A stretch of 64,000 nucleotides of DNA. Source: Flavobacterium hydrocarbonoxydans (GTDB taxonomy: Bacteria > Bacteroidota > Bacteroidia > Flavobacteriales > Flavobacteriaceae). Shown one piece after another: positions 1-7,559 of this stretch. How positions within the stretch are numbered: position 1 is the first letter of the stretch; every line of letters starts with the position of its first letter. Both the position numbers and the translations under genes were made by a program. The notes beneath the pieces were generated by a model. That model worked only from the letters and a program-made list of their open reading frames with translations, ran no database searches and was not told the DNA's origin. The DNA is taken from NCBI RefSeq assembly GCF_009789235.1, contig NZ_WSTB01000006.1, positions 186,001 through 250,000 of the forward strand, written 5' to 3'.

Positions 1-450
1 CCTCAATGAGATTTTAAAATTTGTAAAGTTTTCATCTACAGCATGGATGGTAGTGGATAGTTTAGGTACACAATTTACCTCGCGGGCAGGTAATTTGAGT
101 AATTAAATGATGGGATTTTGCATTAAAATAGCCGATATTAGTAGAGCGGGGAGTTTTGGAAACCTATTAAAATCATGTTTGAGTATTCCAGCGGATACAG
201 GCAAAGCTAGTACAAAATTCTAATGTTTTGGTACGTTTTTGATAGTAAAAGTTAATATTAAAAATCATAAAAATTCATTACTAATATGGCTTTTATTTAA
301 TTCAAGGTTTGGACCAAAATTGATAAATTGCAAATTGAATATTAATGCGATTATACATATATTTGTTTTATTTTTAATTCCTATCCTCTTCGGAATCTAC
401 TATTTTAAATAAAACTGAATATCAAAAAATATTAATTGTAAATAAAATCT
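1..450 (+). other. Left-edge region, possible 3' end of an upstream gene
   Basis: An open frame runs from base 2 to a TAA at 104-106 (34 codons, no start in the window). It could be the tail of a gene lying to the left. It is followed directly by a 38-codon frame from ATG 107 to TAA 221-223. Neither peptide resembles a family I know. The rest, to 450, is AT-rich with no convincing gene, hairpin or promoter. Confidence 0.25.
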
Positions 451-1071
451 ATGAGTAAAAATAAAAACCAATTTGGATGTCTAGTAATTATTTTCGTTTT
501 TGTTTTATTCATTGTTTTATACAATATAATTGAAAGTTCATTTTCTAAAAAGGAAAATAAATTAGCTGATAAGGAAGCTAACGAAAAAACTTTTAAAAAA
601 TATTGGAATAACTCTAACATTTTGTTTTTCAAAACATTTAATTGTAACGACCTAAAAAAAATTGAAGCTAAACCAATAATTAAAAAAGTATTTATAATTG
701 AGACTTTTCATAAAGAATTGTGCAATCCTCAACAAGCTTTAAAATTCCATTACATATTTCCTGAAAAAAAATATAGTTCTAAAATAACCGATAGTATAAT
801 TAATGCTAATATCTTAATATGGATTAATGAGATTGAAGAAATCGAGGAAGGAAAATACACAAATGGAACAATTGCCAAACGACGACAACTAATGTTAAGT
901 TTTATAGATTTATCTCAAAAAACAATTTATAAAACTCAAATTATTAAATTTGATGGAGAACCTGAGCCAGAAATCAAAGTACGACGAAACACTAAATCTA
1001 AAGAAATTAATTTTGGAGAATATCCGAGAGAAAAAATTGTTGAAATTATTAAAAATTTATTAGATGAGTAA
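451..1071 (+). CDS. Hypothetical membrane-anchored protein
   Basis: A 206-residue protein of unknown family. Residues about 9-27 form one hydrophobic segment after a short basic N-terminus, so the protein is probably anchored in the inner membrane. The remainder is Lys/Glu/Ile-rich and predicted soluble. The ATG at 451 is chosen because the hydrophobic segment follows at once and no earlier in-frame start is seen. Its 3' end overlaps the next gene by 8 bases (ATG 1064, stop 1069-1071), so the two are probably translated as a coupled pair. Base composition is even more AT-rich than the housekeeping genes later in the window, which fits accessory DNA. The function is unknown. Confidence 0.65.
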   Translation: MSKNKNQFGCLVIIFVFVLFIVLYNIIESSFSKKENKLADKEANEKTFKKYWNNSNILFFKTFNCNDLKKIEAKPIIKKVFIIETFHKELCNPQQALKFHYIFPEKKYSSKITDSIINANILIWINEIEEIEEGKYTNGTIAKRRQLMLSFIDLSQKTIYKTQIIKFDGEPEPEIKVRRNTKSKEINFGEYPREKIVEIIKNLLDE

Positions 1072-1516
1072 CTACTACTGGGAAATCATTCTTGAAAATT
1101 CTTCAAAAAAAATAACACTGCCTTATCTTTTGGGGGCTAAACTAATATTTTTTAAAAATTCACAAATTGATGAAATAGAAGAATTATTCCATCAAATAAT
1201 TAATTCAGAGAATGATTCTGTCTACAGTATGTATCATTGTCCTAATATTAGAGAATATGTAATTTTTAAAAACAAATATGGATATTCTTTTAAAGGAACT
1301 GAGATACGAAATCCTAAAACAAATATTTTAAAATTAGTTTTTGGATTAAACATGGAATTTCTTGGAAAAAATTTAGACCAAATTCAAAAAAACTTAACTA
1401 AAAGATATGAGGAAGATATTAATGCAGGTAAATTTTCTTTTTTAAAAGGAAAATTCCATGAGTATAATAATGATGAAAAAAATGAGATTTTACATTTATC
1501 AAATCAGTTGAAGTAA
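1064..1516 (+). CDS. Hypothetical protein
   Basis: A 150-residue cytosolic protein with no signal peptide, membrane segment or motif that I recognise. It is rich in Lys, Asn, Ile and Phe. The ATG lies inside the last codons of the upstream membrane protein (8-base overlap), so the pair is almost certainly cotranscribed and functionally linked, for example as an anchored protein with a soluble partner. A hairpin at 1621-1649 lies 105 bases downstream and probably ends the transcript. Effector/immunity or phage-derived origins are possible, but nothing in the sequence shows this. Confidence 0.6.
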   Translation: MSNYYWEIILENSSKKITLPYLLGAKLIFFKNSQIDEIEELFHQIINSENDSVYSMYHCPNIREYVIFKNKYGYSFKGTEIRNPKTNILKLVFGLNMEFLGKNLDQIQKNLTKRYEEDINAGKFSFLKGKFHEYNNDEKNEILHLSNQLK

Positions 1517-1620
1517 ACCTTTCTCATAACTTGTTTTTTAAAAACTTTCAATTGCATTAACAATTTTATAAAAATCATCAATAAACTCGTTAGATTTTTC
1601 AAGGTTTCCCGCTACTAAGA

Positions 1621-1652
1621 AAAACACCACTTGAAAAAGCTGGTGTTTTTTG
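1621..1652 (+). terminator. Rho-independent terminator
   Basis: Stem AAAACACCA (1621-1629) pairs with TGGTGTTTT (1641-1649) and a T-run follows. It is preceded by CCCGCTACTAAG (about 1609-1620), which resembles the acceptor end seen in the tRNA-like modules at 1931 and 2154. It may therefore be another tRNA-end-plus-terminator remnant as well as the terminator of the 451-1516 unit. Confidence 0.6.
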
Positions 1653-1671
1653 TTTATAACACTTTAGTTTT

Positions 1672-1926
1672 ATGGATGAATTTATTGTTTATATTCTCTT
1701 CTCTGAAAAATTTAATAAAAATTATACTGGTTATACTTCTAATTTAATTGAAAGATTTAAATCTCATAATTCCCTTGAAACAAAAGGATATACTTTAAAA
1801 TATAGGCCTTGGAAAGTAATTCATGTAGAATTTTTCAATTCAAAATCCGAAGCTATTAAAAGAGAAAAATATTTAAAAACCGGAATTGGAAGGGAATTTA
1901 TTAAAAAGATAATTGATAATCGATAA
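1672..1926 (+). CDS. GIY-YIG domain protein (UPF0213-like)
   Basis: An 84-residue single-domain GIY-YIG nuclease-like protein. The motif is seen as Y7-I-L near the N-terminus followed by Y18-T-G-Y, then R28 in LIERFKSHN and E61-A-I-K-R-E further on, matching the arrangement of stand-alone UPF0213/YhbQ-type proteins. These are small nuclease-like proteins of uncertain physiological role. In Flavobacteria they are often found next to tRNA or rRNA genes. Here the stop codon is followed within 5 bases by a tRNA-3'-end-like module (1931-2029), which suggests that the gene travels with such ends. The family call is firm. The activity is not demonstrated. Confidence 0.85.
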   Translation: MDEFIVYILFSEKFNKNYTGYTSNLIERFKSHNSLETKGYTLKYRPWKVIHVEFFNSKSEAIKREKYLKTGIGREFIKKIIDNR

Positions 1927-1930
1927 ACTT

Positions 1931-2029
1931 GGAGGGCTCATATCCGCCGCGGCGGACACAGGTTCGAGTCTTCGCCGCGGCGAACTACTAAGACAAAAAG
2001 CTCCAGATTTCTCTGGAGCTTTTTTTTGT
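1931..2029 (+). repeat. tRNA-3'-end-like module with terminator (copy 1)
   Basis: The stretch holds a T-loop-like GGTTCGAGTC flanked by a GC-rich inverted repeat (GCCGCGGCG ... CGCCGCGGC), then CTACTAAGAC. A strong terminator follows: AAAGCTCCAGA pairs with TCTGGAGCTTT, then a T-run. The same order of parts recurs at 2154-2248 and 52115-52210. No complete tRNA can be folded here because the 5' half is missing. Confidence 0.6.
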
Positions 2030-2036
2030 TTAAATG

Positions 2037-2131
2037 CTGTGTCATGGAACGCGGATGACATGGATTGGCTTTGCCAAAACGCGGATGATAACGGATTTTT
2101 TAGTTTAATTTTTTATTAGGACAAGCTTATT
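2037..2131 (+). repeat. Dispersed intergenic repeat (CGCGGATGACA family, copy 1)
   Basis: Contains GGAACGCGGATGACATGG, then AACGCGGAT and AACGGATTTTTT. Related copies lie at about 10330-10400, 29731-29835 and 52008-52080. This class of degenerate repeat (ACCGC(A/G)GAT...ACGGATT) is common in Bacteroidota intergenic DNA. No function is evident. Confidence 0.6.
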
Positions 2132-2153
2132 GGTAAGATAATAAGTTATATCG

Positions 2154-2248
2154 TCGGGCTCATATACGCCGCGGCGGACACAGGTTCGGGTCTTCGCCCG
2201 GCGAACTACTAAGACAAAAAGCTTCAGAGAAATCTGGAGTTTTTTTGT
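2154..2248 (+). repeat. tRNA-3'-end-like module with terminator (copy 2)
   Basis: Nearly repeats 1931-2029: GGGCTCATATACGCC, GCGGACACAGGTTCGGGTC, GAACTACTAAGAC, then the hairpin around 2219-2243 and a T-run. One stem has changed in parallel (CGCCCGGCG in place of CGCCGCGGCG). Together with 1931-2131 it forms a unit that reappears in the same order at 51962-52210. Confidence 0.6.
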
Positions 2249-2295
2249 TTTTATAAAATTATTCTAGCAAATAGAAACAGTCAAAGAATTTTATA

Positions 2296-2385
2296 AGGTT
2301 TACAATTTCTAAGAAACAAAAAAACTGCGCAAAGTTCACATAGAAATTTGCGCAGTTTTTCATAGGAAAACTTCAGAGAGAGGTT
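2296..2385 (-). repeat. Palindromic repeat, right arm only; terminator of the M13 peptidase gene
   Basis: A perfect hairpin (AAAACTGCGCAAA with TTTGCGCAGTTTT, about 2320-2360) followed by TCATAGGAAAACTTCAGAGAGAGG matches the right end of the longer repeats at 5741-6020 and 7249-7530, including the preceding GGTTTACAATTTCT. It abuts the stop codon of the M13 peptidase gene, so it probably ends that transcript. Confidence 0.65.
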
Positions 2386-2386
2386 A

Positions 2387-4399
2387 TTACCAAATGGTTA
2401 TTCTGTCTTTCTTCGGTAAAAACATTTTATCTCCAGGCTGTAGATTAAATGCTTCGTAAAAAGGTGTAGTGTTCATTAGAGGACCATTAACACGCCAATT
2501 TGGAGGAGAATGTGGATTATTATTAATCCATAAACGAAGGAACTCGTCTTTCATTTTTACCCTCCATATTTTGGCTATAGAAATAAAGAAGCGTTGGTCT
2601 GGAGTAAAACCATCAATTTTTTTATTCCCTTTTCCTTGCTCGGTCATTTTAAATGCATCATAGGCAACTGCTATTCCGGCAATATCCGCCGTATTTTCGC
2701 CAACTGTCATTGCACCATTAATGTGCAGATCACCTAAAACAGTATAGGTACTGTACATATCGATAACCTGTTGTATTCTTGACTTAAACTGTGCATAATC
2801 CTCTTTTGTCCACCAGTTTTTTAAGTTGCCATCCTTGTCATATTGAGCACCCTGATCATCAAACGTATGGGTTATTTCGTGACCTATCACCATTCCGATA
2901 CCTCCATAGTTAAGTGCATCATCTGCATTATTATCAAAATATGGGGCTTGTAAAATACCTGCAGGAAAAACAATTTCATTGGCAGTAGGGTTATTATAGG
3001 CCGTTACTGTTGGAGGCGTAGTAAACCATTCTGATTTATCGACTGGCTTACCCAATTTTGCCAATTGAAATTGATATGCCGCTGTAGCAGCCGAAACCAT
3101 ATTCTCAAAATAGGTATTCCTGGCTATATGTACATTGCTATAGTCTTTCCATTTATCCGGATATCCTATTTTTTTAGTCATGGCTGCCAATTTTTCTTTC
3201 GCTTTTTGTTTCGTAGTCTGACTCATCCATTCCAGATTATCAATTCTTTTTGCATATGCTTTCTGCAGATTATTCACGAGGACTAACATGCGTTTTTTGG
3301 CATCTTCTGAAAAATATTTTTTTACATACAATTCAGCCAACGCCTCGCCTAAGGTATTGTCAAGTACATTAGCCATTTTTTCGCCACGAGTTTTTTGAAC
3401 AGCCTGACCAGAAAGTACTTTGGTGTACTCAAATGAGGCATCTGCAAAAGGCTTACTTAAATCATCTGCATATCTTTCTAAAGAATTTGCTTTCAGGTAA
3501 ATTTTCCAATTATTAATGGGGATGGTCTTTACGAGTTTATTTAGTGCATCATAATAGGCAGGTTGCCCTACATTAATGAAATCGGTTTTAGCACCTAAAT
3601 TATTTAAAAATGTAGTCCAGTCTATGTTGGGATGTCTTTTTACAAGATCTGATACAGCTATTTTATTATAATTTGCCTGTACATCCCGAAGTTCAACTTT
3701 TGTTTTATGCGAAATAGCGAGTTGTTTGTCAATATTGTACACCAAATTAGCATTGTTTTCAGCCTCTTTGGCATTGCTGCCGGTTTGCTCAAATAATGTA
3801 GCAAGGTATTTTTTGTACGATTTCTGTATGGCAACAGTTGATGGATCTGATTTGAAATAATAGTCCCTGTCTGGCAAACCAATACCTGTTTGATAGATTT
3901 CAGCAATGTTCATACTGCTGTTTTTCTGATCGGGTGACACTCCAAAAGCAATAATAGAAGGATTATTAACCTTCACCTGATTAACGACAAAGTTCATTAA
4001 GGACGGTAAATCGCTAATAGCTTCAATTTTAGCAAGTAGCGGTTTAATAGGTTCATAACCGCGTTTGTCAATGGTTATCGTGTCCATACCTGATGCATAA
4101 AAGTCTCCTACCTTTTGTGCTATACTTCCTGCCGGATTCTTACTTTGCGAAATACTGTCCAATATTCCCTGCAGGCGAATTCGTTGTGGGTAATTCATAA
4201 ACATGTAGGCACCAACTCCGGATTGTGATGCAGGTATTGATACAGAATCGTACCATTTGCCATTTACATATTTAAAAAAATCATTACCAGGTCGCAAGGT
4301 GGAATCTATTCCAGTGATAGCAATATCTTTTTTTCCTTGGTGTTTTGAGCAAGCTGTAAAAGCTAAGAATGCAATGAAAAGCATTAATGAATTTTTCAT
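2387..4399 (-). CDS. M13 family zinc metallopeptidase lipoprotein (PepO/neprilysin-like)
   Basis: A 670-residue peptidase. The N-terminus has a lipoprotein signal ending in the lipobox FTAC (Cys 17), so it is exported and lipid-anchored. The zinc site is complete: HEITH at residues 507-511 and the second glutamate in ENTAD (E568, with D572), both characteristic of M13. The substrate-binding stretch before it (TAYNNPTANEIVF) matches the family NAYY-type motif, and the length is typical (650-700). These enzymes cut small peptides. In Bacteroidota they act in the periplasm or on the cell surface. The gene stands alone and ends against a palindromic repeat that serves as terminator. The peptide substrates are unknown. 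Confidence 0.95.
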   Translation of the reverse strand: MKNSLMLFIAFLAFTACSKHQGKKDIAITGIDSTLRPGNDFFKYVNGKWYDSVSIPASQSGVGAYMFMNYPQRIRLQGILDSISQSKNPAGSIAQKVGDFYASGMDTITIDKRGYEPIKPLLAKIEAISDLPSLMNFVVNQVKVNNPSIIAFGVSPDQKNSSMNIAEIYQTGIGLPDRDYYFKSDPSTVAIQKSYKKYLATLFEQTGSNAKEAENNANLVYNIDKQLAISHKTKVELRDVQANYNKIAVSDLVKRHPNIDWTTFLNNLGAKTDFINVGQPAYYDALNKLVKTIPINNWKIYLKANSLERYADDLSKPFADASFEYTKVLSGQAVQKTRGEKMANVLDNTLGEALAELYVKKYFSEDAKKRMLVLVNNLQKAYAKRIDNLEWMSQTTKQKAKEKLAAMTKKIGYPDKWKDYSNVHIARNTYFENMVSAATAAYQFQLAKLGKPVDKSEWFTTPPTVTAYNNPTANEIVFPAGILQAPYFDNNADDALNYGGIGMVIGHEITHTFDDQGAQYDKDGNLKNWWTKEDYAQFKSRIQQVIDMYSTYTVLGDLHINGAMTVGENTADIAGIAVAYDAFKMTEQGKGNKKIDGFTPDQRFFISIAKIWRVKMKDEFLRLWINNNPHSPPNWRVNGPLMNTTPFYEAFNLQPGDKMFLPKKDRITIW

Positions 4400-4603
4400 A
4401 ATCTAGATTATTTCTATTAAATGAACCGAAAATGTTTGAAAACCGATGTTCTAAAATTTATATAACTGGAATAGTTACTTTTAAGAGAACAATATACGAA
4501 TTCAGTATTTAATTCTAAAGTTTATCTACCTATTGTTATAGTTATGAAAATTCCAATCGAATTAGATATACCTGATAATTATCTAATTACAGTAATTCCT
4601 TTA

Positions 4604-4685
4604 CCCTCTACGAAGTGTTCTTCTTTACGCTGCGCAAATGACATGTCCGCAGCTTTTCATAAGGAAGACTTCGGAGAGCGGGGGT
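4604..4685. repeat. Palindromic repeat, short form (copy 1)
   Basis: Left arm CCTCTACGAAGTGTTC...CGCTGCGCAAATG and right arm GCAGCTTTTCATAAGGAAG then ACTTCGGAGAGCGGGGG are inverted copies of each other (CTCTCCGAAGT / ACTTCGGAGAG and TGCGC/GCGCA cores). The right arm overlaps the last codons of the lipoprotein gene at 4657. Other copies are at 5253, 5741, 6479 and 7249, with partial copies at 2296 and 9184. Confidence 0.8.
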
Positions 4686-5133
4686 TCCCATCATAAGTAA
4701 TTGTCCAATTCAAACTGTCTAAGTCTTTAATTGTAAAAAGATACTTCTTATTGTAAATGTTTTTCTTGAAAATCTCTTTCCAACCATACTTATCCACGCT
4801 GTCTTTCTGTACAATGAATAATCTTGCTTTTTTATCTTCTAGTGTATTAAAAAAAGTATCCCAATATCTTGGTGTATCGTAATTTGCAACTGTTTGTCCT
4901 TTCTTAATTTCTGTAAAAATAAAAGGGGCGTCATAATCACCTCTTTTAGATTCGTCAAAACCATCTTGATATTCATAATAAAATCCTGCATTATTCATAT
5001 TGTCATTATCAGAAAAAATGCTAAATATTACTTTATCAGAATTGTTTCTTACAAGTAATTCCCTTGTATCTAGTTTATCACAAGAACAAAAATTGAATAA
5101 AAGGAATAAAAAAATAAATGTTTTAGTGTTCAA
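4657..5133 (-). CDS. Hypothetical lipoprotein, paralogue of the protein at 5972
   Basis: A 158-residue lipoprotein of unknown function; the signal sequence ends in a lipobox around NFCSC (Cys 17/19). Its C-terminal region, from DSVDKYGWKEIF through NWTITYDGN, is identical or nearly so to that of the lipoprotein encoded at 5972-6421, while the N-terminal halves differ strongly. The final residues (PRSPKSSL) are encoded by the palindromic repeat at 4604-4685, so the natural C-terminus has been replaced or extended by repeat sequence. The neighbours are similar small exported proteins, each followed by the same repeat. The family resembles uncharacterised Bacteroidota lipoproteins with an NWTITY-type C-terminal motif. 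Confidence 0.75.
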   Translation of the reverse strand: MNTKTFIFLFLLFNFCSCDKLDTRELLVRNNSDKVIFSIFSDNDNMNNAGFYYEYQDGFDESKRGDYDAPFIFTEIKKGQTVANYDTPRYWDTFFNTLEDKKARLFIVQKDSVDKYGWKEIFKKNIYNKKYLFTIKDLDSLNWTITYDGNPRSPKSSL

Positions 5134-5252
5134 AATAGTTTTATGTTTTTAGGTGATAGTATAATTTATATTTTAATTCTTCAGATATTGAGTTTGTATC
5201 TATTGGATAGTATTATTGTATGTAATAAAAATGGCAGAGTAATGATAATAAG

Positions 5253-5336
5253 CCCTTCTCTCCGAAGTGTTCTTTATTCACGCTGCGTAAATGTCATTTG
5301 CAAGTTTTTCATAAGGAAGACTTTGGAGAGCAGGGA
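5253..5336. repeat. Palindromic repeat, short form (copy 2)
   Basis: Begins CCTTCTCTCCGAAGTGTTC, centre CGCTGCGTAAATGTCATTTG, and ends AAGACTTTGGAGAGCAGGG. It lies 5 bases after the stop of the minus-strand gene at 5342-5677. The loop-side stem bases differ from copy 1, but the outer arms still pair. Confidence 0.8.
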
Positions 5337-5341
5337 TATAC

Positions 5342-5677
5342 TTAAAATATACCAGACGGTAATATTTTTAAATGTTCTTCATATTTTCCTGTAATTTGAT
5401 TTCTTCTAAGTATAATCAAGAAATCAGAATTCTTATATTTATAAACTGCATCACCTACTTTAACATCTTGATAAGCACGAATATCATAATTCCAAAACCT
5501 AACTTTTTTATAATTATCATACAAAGCAAGTGATTTTGTTGGCGTTATATCAATTTTTGTTATAATAAAATTATAACTTTTTGACATCTCTTGCTTTGAT
5601 TTAAAATAAAAATTTGCAATCACACCTAAAAAAATGATCGTAAAAAAACTCACCAAAAAAACAATTTTATTTTTCAT
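5342..5677 (-). CDS. Hypothetical small membrane protein
   Basis: A 111-residue protein with one N-terminal membrane segment (about residues 5-24) and a soluble, probably periplasmic, domain rich in beta-type residues (VGDAVYKYKNSDFLIILRR). The pattern (a short domain with a DxxVGDxVYKxxxS motif) is like small uncharacterised Bacteroidota envelope proteins. It shares no obvious similarity with its lipoprotein neighbours, but has the same orientation and the same palindromic repeat 5 bases past its stop codon. Function unknown. Confidence 0.6.
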   Translation of the reverse strand: MKNKIVFLVSFFTIIFLGVIANFYFKSKQEMSKSYNFIITKIDITPTKSLALYDNYKKVRFWNYDIRAYQDVKVGDAVYKYKNSDFLIILRRNQITGKYEEHLKILPSGIF

Positions 5678-5740
5678 AATTTATCATTTAAAAAAAGCCA
5701 TTAATTGGTATCGTATAACTTAGCCCTCCCCTTGCACCAG

Positions 5741-6020
5741 CCCTGTTCTCCGAAGTGTTCTTTATTCACGCTGCGCAAATGTCTCCGACTTTTCCTTTCA
5801 AACAAATGTAATTGAAAAACGAAGACTTCTCAAAGTCTCCGACTTAAAACCTTTTTCTTGGAATGTTTTTTCCTGAATGTAAAAAATCCAAGACAATCAT
5901 AAGAACTATCCGTAAAAGTCGGGAGACTTTTTTCTGGTTTACAATTTCTGAAGCAAAAAAAATGCGCAAAGTCAGAGACATTTGCGCAGCTTTTCATAAG
6001 GAAACTTCGGAGAGCGGAGG
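5741..6020. repeat. Palindromic repeat, long form (copy 3)
   Basis: Outer arms are as in the short copies (CTGTTCTCCGAAGTGTTC... and ...AAACTTCGGAGAGCGGAGG). An internal segment of about 190 bases has its own nested inverted repeat: GTCTCCGACTTTT near 5782 with AAAAGTCGGGAGAC near 5916. It also has a CATTTGCGCAGC/ATGCGCAAA hairpin near 5970-5991. It is about 90% similar to the copy at 7249-7530. The right end codes for the C-terminus of the lipoprotein at 5972. Confidence 0.8.
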
Positions 6021-6421
6021 TTCCCATCATAAGTAATTGTCCAATTCAAACTGTCTAAGTCTTTAATTGTAAAAAGATACTTCTTATTATAAATATTTTT
6101 CTTAAATATTTCTTTCCACCCATATTTATCTACGCTATCTTTTTTAATAATATAATATCTTATTTTTTGGTTATCACAAGTTTTTATGTATTCTTCCCAA
6201 AATGGAACAATTATATAGCTAAAATCATCTTCTTTTGGAATTGATTCTTTTCCCATATTTGGAATACTGTCTATACTATTTAATTCTTTTTTTGTATAAA
6301 AGCAATAAATACTATTTGTAGAATTGTTATGGGTCGTAATATACCTACCATCCGTCTTATGTCCTATGCAAGAGATTAATAACAAAAACGAAATCAGACA
6401 GTAAATTTTTATTAGCTTCAT
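5972..6421 (-). CDS. Hypothetical lipoprotein, paralogue of the protein at 4657
   Basis: A 149-residue protein with a lipoprotein signal (lipobox LLISC, Cys 18). The C-terminal 45 residues before the repeat match the 4657 protein almost exactly, and the DNA is essentially identical for roughly 75 bases next to the repeat, then diverges progressively with distance from it. The last 16 or so residues (LRSPKFPYEKLRKCL) are encoded inside the palindromic repeat 5741-6020, so they are probably not ancestral. The pattern suggests recombination or gene conversion starting at the repeat. Function unknown; lipid-anchored in the envelope by inference. Confidence 0.7.
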   Translation of the reverse strand: MKLIKIYCLISFLLLISCIGHKTDGRYITTHNNSTNSIYCFYTKKELNSIDSIPNMGKESIPKEDDFSYIIVPFWEEYIKTCDNQKIRYYIIKKDSVDKYGWKEIFKKNIYNKKYLFTIKDLDSLNWTITYDGNLRSPKFPYEKLRKCL

Positions 6422-6478
6422 TTGTTTAAGGTTAAAAAGGATTAAAGGGTTTTAAATGATGTGTTAATTGAAAAATCT

Positions 6479-6562
6479 CCCTGCTCAACGAAGTGTTCTT
6501 TATTCACGCTGCGTAAATGACATTTACAAGTTTTTCATAAGGAAGACTTCGGAGAGCGGGGG
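6479..6562. repeat. Palindromic repeat, short form (copy 4)
   Basis: Begins CCCTGCTCAACGAAGTGTTC and ends GAAGACTTCGGAGAGCGGGGG. The inner pair GCTGCGTAAATGACATTTAC is as in the 5253 copy. It lies 2 bases beyond the stop codon of the gene at 6565-7224. Confidence 0.8.
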
Positions 6563-6564
6563 AA

Positions 6565-7224
6565 CTAATCCAAATTTAATATCTTTATGATATTCTCATC
6601 AAATGGCTTCTCTGAATTAATCATAACTATATAAAAACTTTGATGTCCCTTGTAAAATAAAAATACTGTTGGGGTCAGTCCTTTGGTAAAATCTGAAAGT
6701 ATTTGATGTTCTCCTTTTTCATTGCTTAAGGACATATGATTTATTGAACCATAAAACCCCTTATAATTTGTACCCTTAAAGGTTCTCTCTATTTTTGAAT
6801 ATTCATCTAAGTTTACATTTATCTCAGAATTAAAAACAAAACCATAGTTAATGGTAAATTCCAAGTCGCTGCCCTTATTTAATATTTCTCCTGACTGAAA
6901 CTTCACATCATAAAGATTGACATTTTGATTAATGGTAGCTTTTTTCAATTCAACATTAGCCAAGTCTTTAAACTCCCATACTATTATATTATAAATGTCT
7001 TTATAATGAAAATTATTATAAACATCCCTTTTTTTTACATAACTATAACAGAAATTAGTATTAAGATTTGTTTTAACAGAATCTTTAAAAACCCACATAT
7101 ATTCTTTATAGGTCTGCTTATCCGATGAATGGCTGTATCTTATAGTAACGTAAAAAAAATAAGATAAATAGCTAATTACTACTAGTATTATAGTTGCTAT
7201 TATTATTTTCAAAGTCTTATTCAT
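6565..7224 (-). CDS. Hypothetical membrane-anchored protein
   Basis: A 219-residue protein with one N-terminal membrane segment (residues about 7-27) and a large soluble domain predicted to be outside the cytoplasm. The C-terminal half carries a motif like other small Bacteroidota exported proteins (TPTVFLFYKGHQSFYIVMINS), but no named domain is recognised. It sits between two palindromic repeats, in the same orientation as its four neighbours. The start at 7224 is the only one that keeps the hydrophobic segment. Function unknown. Confidence 0.65.
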   Translation of the reverse strand: MNKTLKIIIATIILVVISYLSYFFYVTIRYSHSSDKQTYKEYMWVFKDSVKTNLNTNFCYSYVKKRDVYNNFHYKDIYNIIVWEFKDLANVELKKATINQNVNLYDVKFQSGEILNKGSDLEFTINYGFVFNSEINVNLDEYSKIERTFKGTNYKGFYGSINHMSLSNEKGEHQILSDFTKGLTPTVFLFYKGHQSFYIVMINSEKPFDENIIKILNLD

Positions 7225-7248
7225 ATTAAAATTCAGTTAAATATTGCA

Positions 7249-7530
7249 TCTCTGCTCACGGAAATGTTCTTTATTCACGCTGCGCAAATGTCTCCGACTT
7301 TTCCTTTCAAACAAATGTAATTGAAAAACGAAGAATTCTCAAAGTCTTTGACTTAAAACCATTTTCTTAGAATGTTTTTCCTGAGTGTAAAAATCCATTA
7401 CAATCATAAGAACTAACTGTAAAAAGTCGGGAGACTTTTTTCTGGTTTACATTTTCTGAAGCAAAAAAAATGCGCAAAGTCAGAGACATTTGCGCAGCTT
7501 TTCATAAGGAAACTTCGGAGAGCGGGGGCT
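7249..7530. repeat. Palindromic repeat, long form (copy 5)
   Basis: Full-length copy with the same nested inverted repeats as 5741-6020 and close sequence identity across the internal segment. It ends AAACTTCGGAGAGCGGGGG at about 7528, 30 bases before the stop of the serine hydrolase gene (7560). It is also the right boundary of the unit encoding the 6565 protein. Confidence 0.8.
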
Positions 7531-7559
7531 TTTTATTTAAAAAAATGATTTCCTTTTTT

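Noticed and set aside
1873..2119. Open frames on both strands around 1873-2119
   Set aside because: They run through the tRNA-end-like module and its terminator; the apparent proteins mirror each other because the DNA is palindromic.
5143..5394. Plus-strand open frame of 83 codons
   Set aside because: It runs antisense into the 5342 gene and through the palindromic repeat at 5253-5336; its start lies in the promoter region of the lipoprotein at 4657. No protein-like features apart from hydrophobicity.
2296..7530. Classical integron cassette array
   Set aside because: No IntI-type integrase or attI is seen, and the palindromes lack the RYYYAAC/GTTRRRY core sites. The cassette-like layout is kept only as a hypothesis.
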